Assembly: GCA_964475215.1 (NCBI GenBank)
Contig: CAYYVT010000035.1
Location: 1 to 18,409, forward strand
Direction: 5' to 3'
DNA: 18,409 bases
From: DATKKG01 sp964475215
GTDB taxonomy: Archaea > Thermoproteota > Nitrososphaeria > Conexivisphaerales > DTJL01
A model generated the notes under the pieces. It ran no database searches, had not been told where the DNA came from, and saw nothing but the letters and a program-made list of their open reading frames with translations. Numbering within the stretch: the stretch's first letter is position 1; every line of letters starts with the position of its first letter. The position numbers and the translations under genes are program-made. Shown in pieces: positions 7,525 through 12,970 of the stretch.

Positions 7525-7605
7525 CGGCTCGAATCTCGGGCAGAACAGCGTTCGACTTCCAGCTCAATCTCATACCTTAGTACTGCCTTCCCCAGGCCTC
7601 TCAAC

Positions 7606-7613
7606 ACTTAAAT
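7606..7613 (+). promoter_or_regulatory. TATA-like box upstream of carbamate kinase
   Basis: ACTTAAAT lies 15-22 bp before the TTG at 7628, closer than the normal 26. It predicts a start site near 7636, downstream of that TTG. This favours the in-frame TTG at 7649 as the real start of the kinase. Confidence 0.45.
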
Positions 7614-7627
7614 CAAACCGAAAGGGC

Positions 7628-8605
7628 TTGACCGACGGTAATATTCTCTTGGCCGATGAAAGGGGTCTCGTAGTCATAGCCCTTGGCGGCAATGCCCTCC
7701 TTCAGCGAGGCCAGCAGCGAACCTTCGAAGCCCAGTACCAGAACGTGAGGCAGGCAGCGGTGCCCATATCCGACCTCATAGAGGACGGCTATAAGGTCGT
7801 GATAACACACGGCAACGGTCCCCAAGTGGGCGATGACCTGCTACGCCACGATGCGGGCTCGAAGCTTAGCGGATTGCCGCCCTTCCCCATGGACGCCTGC
7901 GGCGCCGAGACGCAGGGCTTCATCGGATACATGATTCAGCAGGGGCTCAGGAATGAGATGAAGAAAAGGGGGATGGACAAGTACGCGGTCACCGTCATAA
8001 CAAGGATGCTCGTCGACAAGGACGACAAGGCCTTCAAGGACCCCACCAAGCCAGTGGGGCCCTACTACACGGAAGAGGAGGCAAAGAAGTTGGCCTCCCT
8101 GCACCCCGCCTTCGTCTATAGGGAGGATTCGGGGAAGGGCTGGAGGAGGGTCGTCCCGTCGCCCGACCCGAAGATCATAGCTGAAAGGGTGGCCATCAGG
8201 GCCTTGGTGGAGGCAGGCTTCGTCGTGATAGCCAGCGGCGGTGGAGGGATCCCCGTCATCGAGGACGGGACCACGGCCATCGGCGTCGAAGCAGTGATCG
8301 ACAAGGACTTGGGGGGCCAGAAGCTCGCTTCGCTTATAGGCGCCGACAAGTTCGTCATCCTCACGGACGTCGACGCCGCTGCGATAAACTTCGGCACCCC
8401 CCAGCAGCAGAAGCTTGGGAAGGTGAGCCTTCGACAGATGAAGAAGTACTATGACGAGGGGCACTTCAAGGCGGGCTCAATGGGCCCCAAGGTCTTGGCG
8501 GCGATGAGGTTCGTGGAGGCGGGTGGAAGCGAAGCCATAATCGCCGAGCTCACCCAGCTGAAGGCCGCCGTCGAAGGAAGGAGCGGCACCCACGTCGTCA
8601 GGTAG
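7628..8605 (+). CDS. arcC: Carbamate kinase
   Basis: The enzyme catalyses carbamoyl phosphate + ADP <-> ATP + carbamate, the energy-yielding step of arginine, agmatine, allantoin and related carbamoyl catabolism in the cytoplasm. At 325 residues from this TTG it matches the family length (about 310). Amino-acid-kinase motifs are all present: VVIALGGNALLQRGQ near the start, VITHGNGPQVG, FPMDACGAETQGFIGYMIQQ, VIASGGGGIPVIEDG, DKDLGGQKLASLIGADKFVILTDVDAA, and FKAGSMGPKVLAAMRFVEAGG near the C-terminus. The start is uncertain. The TTG at 7649 gives MADERGLVVIALGGN, closer to typical family starts and to the promoter geometry. The gene ends 16 bp from the end of the convergent carbamoyltransferase gene, which would supply carbamoyl phosphate if run in the catabolic direction. 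Confidence 0.95.
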   Translation: MTDGNILLADERGLVVIALGGNALLQRGQQRTFEAQYQNVRQAAVPISDLIEDGYKVVITHGNGPQVGDDLLRHDAGSKLSGLPPFPMDACGAETQGFIGYMIQQGLRNEMKKRGMDKYAVTVITRMLVDKDDKAFKDPTKPVGPYYTEEEAKKLASLHPAFVYREDSGKGWRRVVPSPDPKIIAERVAIRALVEAGFVVIASGGGGIPVIEDGTTAIGVEAVIDKDLGGQKLASLIGADKFVILTDVDAAAINFGTPQQQKLGKVSLRQMKKYYDEGHFKAGSMGPKVLAAMRFVEAGGSEAIIAELTQLKAAVEGRSGTHVVR

Positions 8606-8621
8606 GCCTACGCTTTAGGGT

Positions 8622-9653
8622 TCACATGGTCCCGGTCAGGAGGGCGAGCAGCGCGGCCCTGACGTAGAGCAGGTTCTCCGCCTGATCGAGGATCACGCTG
8701 TGGGGGCCGTCCATCACCTCGTCCGTAGCCTCCTGGCCCCTGAACACCGGGAGGACGTGAGTCACCAAAGCCTTCTTGTCCATCGAGTCAAGCCGTTTCT
8801 GGTCCAGGATCCATCCCCTGTATTTCTCGTGGAGGGACGCCTCCTTGTCCTTACCGAACCTGTTCATTCCCACCGTAACGCATTCATGGCTCGCCCAGCT
8901 CCTCGGGAAGACCACATGGGCCCCTTCGAGTGACCGGTCGAAGTCGTGGGAGACCTTGAACTCCCTGCCGTTGGCCTTCGCGTTATCCTCTGCCCACTTC
9001 ATTATGGTGGGATCGAGCTCGAACCCCGGCGGGCACGCCATCGTGACGTCCATTCCGAAGCGCGTCGCTATCAGCGCCTCGTCCTGGACGCTCCCCCAGC
9101 TTCGGACGTGCGGGGTGTAGGCCCAGGAGATCACGTACTTCTTCCCTTCGTACTTCTCCATCTTCTCCTTTATCGTCATCATGTCCGCGATGGCCTGAGT
9201 GGGGTGGAACATGTCGTCGGCCATGGATACCGTGGGGATGTCGCAGTTGTCGGCGTACTCCTGGATGACCTGGTGGCCCTTTCCGTAGAGGTAGTCGACG
9301 GCCGCCTCTAGGACCCTGATGCCGAGCACGTGGCCCAGCCTCTCATACATCCTGGCGACGTCCTTCACCGCCTCCCCTTCGGAGCCCCGGGTGCTGGCGA
9401 AGTCGATGAACTGTGAATGGCCTCCCAGTATAGTGGCGGCGGCCTCGAAGCTGGAGCGAGTCCTTGTGGACGTGTTGTAGAAGAGCATGAACATCGTCTT
9501 GTCCTTGAAGAGCTCGGGCAGCGAGCCCTCCTTGTAGAGTTTCTTGACTCGCATCGCCGAATCGATGGCGAGCTCCAGCTCGTCCCTGTTCCAATCCTGG
9601 GTTGCCAGGAGGTCCCTTCCAACCAGCTCTGCCGTCCTCATGGGAATCTCCAT
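8622..9653 (-). CDS. Knotted-type carbamoyltransferase (ornithine/acetylornithine/YgeW-like), substrate unassigned
   Basis: This 343-residue protein belongs to the aspartate/ornithine carbamoyltransferase superfamily. The carbamoyl-phosphate site STRTR is at 62-66 and HPTQ at 150-153. The second domain begins KKYVISWAYTPHV, followed by RFGMDVTMACPPGFEL and VVFPRSWAS. The C-terminus matches the family (RGQEATDEVMDGPHSVILDQAEN). The W-x-Y-x-P and RFGMDVT segments resemble N-acetylornithine carbamoyltransferase and the E. coli YgeW group more than true ornithine carbamoyltransferase, which has HPCQ rather than HPTQ. The usual HCLP loop reads HVLP here (V300), losing a cysteine that contacts substrate in ornithine-type enzymes. 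Start: ATG 9653, with ATG 9641 possible. A longer frame to 9803 would run through the divergent promoter into the next gene and is not believed. Pairing with carbamate kinase suggests catabolic use. Confidence 0.88.
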   Translation of the reverse strand: MEIPMRTAELVGRDLLATQDWNRDELELAIDSAMRVKKLYKEGSLPELFKDKTMFMLFYNTSTRTRSSFEAAATILGGHSQFIDFASTRGSEGEAVKDVARMYERLGHVLGIRVLEAAVDYLYGKGHQVIQEYADNCDIPTVSMADDMFHPTQAIADMMTIKEKMEKYEGKKYVISWAYTPHVRSWGSVQDEALIATRFGMDVTMACPPGFELDPTIMKWAEDNAKANGREFKVSHDFDRSLEGAHVVFPRSWASHECVTVGMNRFGKDKEASLHEKYRGWILDQKRLDSMDKKALVTHVLPVFRGQEATDEVMDGPHSVILDQAENLLYVRAALLALLTGTM

Positions 9654-9670
9654 CGCAGCGAATGAGCGAC

Positions 9671-9678
9671 GATTTAAC
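9671..9678 (-). promoter_or_regulatory. TATA-like box for the carbamoyltransferase
   Basis: The minus strand reads GTTAAATC, centred 22 bp before the ATG at 9653 and 34 bp before the ATG at 9641. It predicts a start site near 9649, compatible with a leaderless or very short-leader message. Confidence 0.45.
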
Positions 9679-9716
9679 GTTTTGCCCTGGGCTTCGGGCC
9701 ATTGCCCTCTTCCGAT

Positions 9717-9729
9717 GTAAAGATAATTA
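9717..9729 (+). promoter_or_regulatory. TATA-like box for the threonine-synthase-like gene
   Basis: GTAAAGATAATTA forms an A/T-rich patch predicting a start site around 9746-9751. GAGG at 9753-9756 then lies 6 bp before the ATG at 9763, a good ribosome site. This decides that start over the upstream GTGs at 9730 and 9736, which fall inside or beside the box. Confidence 0.5.
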
Positions 9730-9762
9730 GTGGCCGTGACCGGCTTGAAAGCGAGGACCTCC

Positions 9763-11010
9763 ATGAGCCTCGTTGTCCAGATGAGATGCTCCAAATGCGG
9801 CACGAAGTACGACCCTGCCGCAATTCCGGTGATGTGCGAGAAGGACGACCTGGGAAGGCTGGATATCTTCTACGACTACGGAAGAGCGAAGGACTCTCTT
9901 TCCAGGGAAGCCCTCGCCAAGAGGCCGAGGGACGTATGGCGTTGGCAGGAGCTTCTCCCAGCCGGCGCGGAGATGGCCCCTCGTCTGGGAGAAGGCGGAA
10001 CGCCGCTCATCAGGGCAGGGAGGCTTGGCGAAGCCCTCGGCCTGAGGGACCTCTACCTCAAGGACGAAACCAGGAACCCTACGGGCTCCTTCAAGGACCG
10101 GGCCATGGCCGTCAGCGTGTCCAAGGCCGTGGAGAAGAGGGTCAAGGTCGTCACGACGGCCAGCAGCGGCAACGCCGCGGCCGCCCTTTCGGCCTATGCG
10201 GCTAGCGCGGGGCTACAGGTCGTGGCATTCGTCCTCGACACCGTGAGCGACGCGAAGGTCTCCCAGCTCTCCCTCTTCGGGGCGAGGGTCATCAAAGTCA
10301 AGGGAATCGAGCTGGGCCAAGATCCTACGGTGATGATGATGCGGGAAGCAGTCCGCCGGAAGGGCTGGTACCCTTCGCCCAGCTTCGGGCCGTTCAACCC
10401 ATACCAAGTGGAGGGCCCGAAGACGATCTCCTACGAGCTCGCGGAGGGCTTCCTTTGGGGCGAATACGACTGGCTCCTGGCTCCCACGGGGTCGAGCTGC
10501 CTCGCGGCTGGGCTCTGGAAGGGGCTCAGAGACCTCGTCGAGGTGGGACTCGCCAAAGGATATCCTAGGCTCGTCCCCATCCAGCCTTCGGGGAACTCCG
10601 CACTCGTGAGGGCCCTGAAGTCCAACATCCCCGCTGAGGAGATCAAGGCGGAGGCCCATCCCTCCACCATCGCATCTGGCCTGGAGGACCCCTATCCATG
10701 GGACGCCGACTCAACCATTGAGGGGGTTTCGAAGACGAAGGGGCTGGGCGAATCGGTCTCTGACGAAGAGATTCTTAAGGCTGTAACTGACCTTGCAAGG
10801 TACGAAGGCATCTTCGCAGAACCAAGCGGAGCTGCCGCCATCGCAGGGGCGCGAAAGCTGAAGGAGGCGGGCGTCATCGACCCCGGTGATAGAGTGGTCG
10901 TCCTGATTACAGGCTCTGGCCTGAAGGATTTGGATTCGATCAGAAGGATGGTGGGACCTGTGCCCACCATCGAACCGAGCTTCGCTGAGCTGGACAGGAT
11001 ACTTGTCTAG
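9763..11010 (+). CDS. thrC: Threonine synthase or paralogous fold-type II PLP enzyme with zinc knuckle
   Basis: This 415-residue cytoplasmic enzyme has the archaeal threonine synthase layout. An N-terminal knuckle has CSKC at 9-12 and C25, where the usual fourth cysteine is D28. GEGGTPLI follows, then NPTGSFKDRAM with the PLP lysine K111, TASSGNAAAALSAYAA for the phosphate, SFGPFNPYQVEGPKTISYE, and the closing EGIFAEPSGAAAIAG and VVVLITGSGLKD. Threonine synthase converts O-phosphohomoserine to threonine. The substrate-loop region STIASGLEDPYPWDADSTIEG departs from the usual IRIGNPVSW-type sequence, so a paralogous role (cysteate synthase, diaminopropionate lyase or another beta-elimination enzyme) is open. 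It diverges from the carbamoyltransferase across 109 bp and ends inside the stop of the Lrp gene. The ATG at 9763 is chosen for its GAGG site at 6-nt spacing and its position after the TATA-like box. Confidence 0.85.
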   Translation: MSLVVQMRCSKCGTKYDPAAIPVMCEKDDLGRLDIFYDYGRAKDSLSREALAKRPRDVWRWQELLPAGAEMAPRLGEGGTPLIRAGRLGEALGLRDLYLKDETRNPTGSFKDRAMAVSVSKAVEKRVKVVTTASSGNAAAALSAYAASAGLQVVAFVLDTVSDAKVSQLSLFGARVIKVKGIELGQDPTVMMMREAVRRKGWYPSPSFGPFNPYQVEGPKTISYELAEGFLWGEYDWLLAPTGSSCLAAGLWKGLRDLVEVGLAKGYPRLVPIQPSGNSALVRALKSNIPAEEIKAEAHPSTIASGLEDPYPWDADSTIEGVSKTKGLGESVSDEEILKAVTDLARYEGIFAEPSGAAAIAGARKLKEAGVIDPGDRVVVLITGSGLKDLDSIRRMVGPVPTIEPSFAELDRILV

Positions 11011-11465
11011 GTGGGCGAGACGTAGGAAGGAGGCCTGAGCCCGGTCCTCATGGCGATGAACGTTTCTGTATGCTGGACCCCGCTGATGTTCCCTATCTTG
11101 CTTGAGACTACGCTATGAAGCTCCTCCAAGCTTCTCGACTTGATCGTAACAAGGAAATCGAACCTCCCCGTCACCTCCGCCACCTCGCGGACCTCGTCTT
11201 CGGCCAACAGCTCCTTTAGGACGCTGTCTCGTTCCTTCGCGTCCGAATTGACGCCGACGTAGGCGAGGACCTTCCACCCAAGGAGGTCTTCATTCACCTC
11301 GACGGTGAACGTCTTGATTAGCCCCTTCTTTACGAGCCTCTTGATCCTGCTGTATGTCACTGAAGGGTTGACTTGGATCTTCTTGCTCAGCTTGGGCACC
11401 GACTGTCCTGCGTCGATGACCAGCTCCCTTAGAATCTTCATGTCAATCTCATCGAATTTGTTCAC
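11007..11465 (-). CDS. Lrp/AsnC-family transcriptional regulator
   Basis: This 152-residue DNA-binding regulator has an N-terminal winged helix-turn-helix (NKFDEIDMKILRELVIDAGQ at the start, recognition helix around NPSVTYSRIKRLVKKG, residues 33-48). A C-terminal RAM domain (about 66-140) contains VLAYVGVNSDAKER, VAEVTGRFDFLVTIKSRSLEEL and VQHTETFIAMR. RAM domains bind amino acids and assemble octamers. The GTG start has a good ribosome site (GGAGAGG, 11473-11479, 8-nt spacing). A perfect dyad abuts its TATA box, suggesting autoregulation. Its stop overlaps that of the threonine-synthase-like gene, so it is a plausible local regulator of the amino-acid block, though Lrp proteins may act elsewhere. 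Confidence 0.93.
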   Translation of the reverse strand: MNKFDEIDMKILRELVIDAGQSVPKLSKKIQVNPSVTYSRIKRLVKKGLIKTFTVEVNEDLLGWKVLAYVGVNSDAKERDSVLKELLAEDEVREVAEVTGRFDFLVTIKSRSLEELHSVVSSKIGNISGVQHTETFIAMRTGLRPPSYVSPT

Positions 11466-11502
11466 TACGGTTTCCTCTCCACCTTTCCGATGCAGAAAGC
11501 CT

Positions 11503-11510
11503 ACTTATAA
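11503..11510 (-). promoter_or_regulatory. TATA box of the Lrp-family gene
   Basis: The minus strand reads TTATAAGT, with the start site predicted near 11481. That leaves a 16-nt leader holding the GGAGAGG ribosome site. The box is directly flanked upstream by an inverted repeat. Confidence 0.6.
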
Positions 11511-11528
11511 ATGTAATTTCTATTACAT
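11511..11528. promoter_or_regulatory. Operator-like dyad ATGTAAT-TTCT-ATTACAT
   Basis: This is a perfect 7-bp inverted repeat with a 4-bp A/T spacer, touching the upstream edge of the Lrp gene's TATA box where BRE and TFB contacts occur. Archaeal Lrp proteins commonly bind A/T-centred dyads in their own promoters. Binding here could block or assist TFB/TBP recruitment. Confidence 0.65.
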
Positions 11529-11579
11529 GGTTTGGGATATTGACTAATAAATTCGGGACTCTTCCATCGATGAGGCTTT

Positions 11580-12734
11580 CTAGCTTGTGGATATTACGAC
11601 GCTGGCCTGAGCGAGGTCCCCAATCAACGTAACCTGGTACTCGCCTGAGGAGGGCTCCATCGGCATCGACGTGCCACCGGTGCCGAGGACTAGGGGCCCA
11701 GCATATGAGAGGGTCGCCGAGCGGCCGGCGGAGAGGTTGTATCCCTTCCCCATGAGGACGGGAGACACCGCGGATGTCCCCACCATCATCACGCTTGACG
11801 AGACCAGTGACAGGGTCCCGTTGGGGAGCACGGCGAAGACGTAGGATCCGCCCATGGGGGGCATGGAGTAGACCGGCGAATAGCCCTTCGACGGCTGCAC
11901 TGTGGGAAGGACCGAGGCGTTCAATGGGGTCGCTATCACGAACCTAAGCGTCTCGTTCAAAGCGCCGTCGTTCTTGACGGCAACCATGAGAGAGCTGGTG
12001 GTGATCGTCGCGCCGGTGATCTCAATGGAGGCGGTGTGGTTCTCCTGAAGTACGGGCCACCAGGGCGTCGTGGTGAGGTTTGACATGGAACCAACCTCCG
12101 ACATGTTGACCGCCGTCTCCGATGGTGAAAGGGCGAACACTTCGCATGCGGCGTTCAGCACTAGATGGGGAGCTGCGGTCGTCCCGGAATTGAGCAGCGT
12201 CGGCGTGAAATCCACGAGCGCGGCAGCTGGCTGAGACCCGTTGACTTCGACCCCTCCCCCAATCGTCGCGTTGATTACGTTAGATGGCACATCGGCGAGA
12301 TAGGTTATCCCGTTAAGGGTCGCCGTTACAGAGGATAGCTGCACCTGGACCATGTCATAGAGGCCGCTGGGGACATTGGCGGAGGCGATCGTCTCAGTCG
12401 AATTAATCAGTTTCAAGGAGTCGAAGGTCCCCGAGGCATTGAGCTCGACCCAGCCTGCCTGCGAGTCAGCCGAAGCCATGTGAACCGCAACCGAGCTGTA
12501 GGTCACGAGCATCGACGTCACTCCATCGGGAACCTGGGGAGGGTCGGTCGCCACTATCGAAATGGTTCCAGTGGCAAGAAGCGTCCCGTTCCCGCCACTA
12601 TTCGGCGGCCCCTTGCTCCCCGTGATCACCCCTGACCCTGGGATGACCCCGGCGATGGTGCCGCCCACCAAGACGGCAAGAGCAAGTATTACGGCTACAG
12701 CGGCGGAGCCGAGCACGCTCTTGCGGCTACTCAT
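11580..12734 (-). CDS. Surface-exposed DUF4382 protein
   Basis: This 384-residue protein has a short basic N-terminus (MSSRKS) and a hydrophobic segment (about 8-30, GSAAVAVILALAVLVGGTIAGV) serving as signal or anchor. A Gly/Ser linker follows. The DUF4382-like beta domain spans about 55-155: TGTISIVATDPPQVPDGVTSMLVTYSSVAVHM, GWVELNASGTFDSLKL, and the typical ANVPSGLYDMVQVQL. The C-terminal half is a second beta-rich domain (ASIEITGATITTSSLMVAVKNDG onward). Many NxS/T sequons suggest glycosylation. The family is found in archaeal and bacterial envelope proteins and has no established reaction. It is transcribed away from the S53 peptidase gene, with a shared 236-bp promoter region. The ATG is supported by a TATA box 28 bp upstream (leaderless). 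Confidence 0.8.
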   Translation of the reverse strand: MSSRKSVLGSAAVAVILALAVLVGGTIAGVIPGSGVITGSKGPPNSGGNGTLLATGTISIVATDPPQVPDGVTSMLVTYSSVAVHMASADSQAGWVELNASGTFDSLKLINSTETIASANVPSGLYDMVQVQLSSVTATLNGITYLADVPSNVINATIGGGVEVNGSQPAAALVDFTPTLLNSGTTAAPHLVLNAACEVFALSPSETAVNMSEVGSMSNLTTTPWWPVLQENHTASIEITGATITTSSLMVAVKNDGALNETLRFVIATPLNASVLPTVQPSKGYSPVYSMPPMGGSYVFAVLPNGTLSLVSSSVMMVGTSAVSPVLMGKGYNLSAGRSATLSYAGPLVLGTGGTSMPMEPSSGEYQVTLIGDLAQASVVISTS

Positions 12735-12758
12735 CGGAGTCTTCTGCAGGCAGGCAGG

Positions 12759-12765
12759 ATATAAC
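12759..12765 (-). promoter_or_regulatory. TATA box of the DUF4382 gene
   Basis: The minus strand reads GTTATAT, centred 28 bp from the ATG at 12734, predicting an essentially leaderless mRNA. Between box and ATG lies a CAGG triplication (12744-12758 region). Confidence 0.55.
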
Positions 12766-12774
12766 TCCGCGGTT

Positions 12775-12811
12775 TTGAACGATTGAGGCCGTCTCGTTCA
12801 ACTGGTTGAAC
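12775..12811. promoter_or_regulatory. Three-copy TTGAAC half-site array in the divergent promoter
   Basis: TTGAAC occurs at 12775-12780 and 12806-12811, and its complement GTTCAA at 12796-12801. The last two form the near-perfect palindrome GTTCAACTGGTTGAAC (7-bp arms, 2-bp spacer). The first and second form TTGAACG...CGTTCAA with a 13-bp gap. Same-orientation copies are 31 bp apart, about three helical turns. The array lies just upstream of the DUF4382 TATA box and about 130 bp upstream of the S53 TATA box. Confidence 0.55.
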
Positions 12812-12941
12812 GCCTGCAGGAACCGCGAAAGGCGAGATTTGGACCGGAGCTGGCGGAACCATACAATCTGTCGGACTTGTCTATACCAAATTCCCCTAAT
12901 CAAGCTCGTGGCCAGGAATTCCTGCGTTTCGCCGACAATCC

Positions 12942-12949
12942 ATATATTA
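12942..12949 (+). promoter_or_regulatory. TATA box of the S53 peptidase gene
   Basis: ATATATTA, within CATATATTAT, is centred 26 bp before the in-frame GTG at 12971 and about 50 bp before the ATG at 12995. It argues for a leaderless GTG start, or a 24-nt leader to that ATG. It also argues against the starts at 12806 and 12959, which lie upstream of the predicted start site. Confidence 0.6.
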
Positions 12950-12970
12950 TGCTTCAAGATGGCTGGGCTT

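Larger units (their letters stand above)
7262..7627. other. 366-bp intergenic region without a convincing gene
   Basis: No start-to-stop frame with recognisable features lies here. One plus-strand frame is open from the TAA at 7371-7373 to the TAG at about 7577. It reads LHGGRPAYALSHPAES... but has no ATG or GTG, only a TTG near 7433, and I do not recognise it. The region holds a 13-bp direct repeat, a T-run at its left end and a TATA-like box at its right end. I see no tRNA-like folding or C/D-box pair. It could be a decayed gene or regulatory sequence. Confidence 0.5.

Noticed and set aside
7371..7579. Open plus-strand frame in the intergenic gap (GGRPAYALSHPAES...)
   Set aside because: No ATG or GTG, mixed third-position composition, no recognised homology. 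Kept only as a possible gene remnant.
9654..9803. Extended N-terminus of the carbamoyltransferase up to 9803 (MPHLEHLIWTTRL...)
   Set aside because: It crosses two TATA-like boxes and enters the coding start of the divergent PLP gene. The family homology begins after the ATGs at 9653/9641.
12744..12758. CAGG triplication near the DUF4382 start
   Set aside because: Only three short units. Too little to call a functional repeat, though it lies between TATA box and ATG.
12806..12970. Extended N-terminus of the S53 protein from 12806
   Set aside because: It has a charged, cysteine-rich non-signal sequence, overlaps the TTGAAC array and TATA box, and lies upstream of the predicted transcript start. 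The signal peptide starts later.
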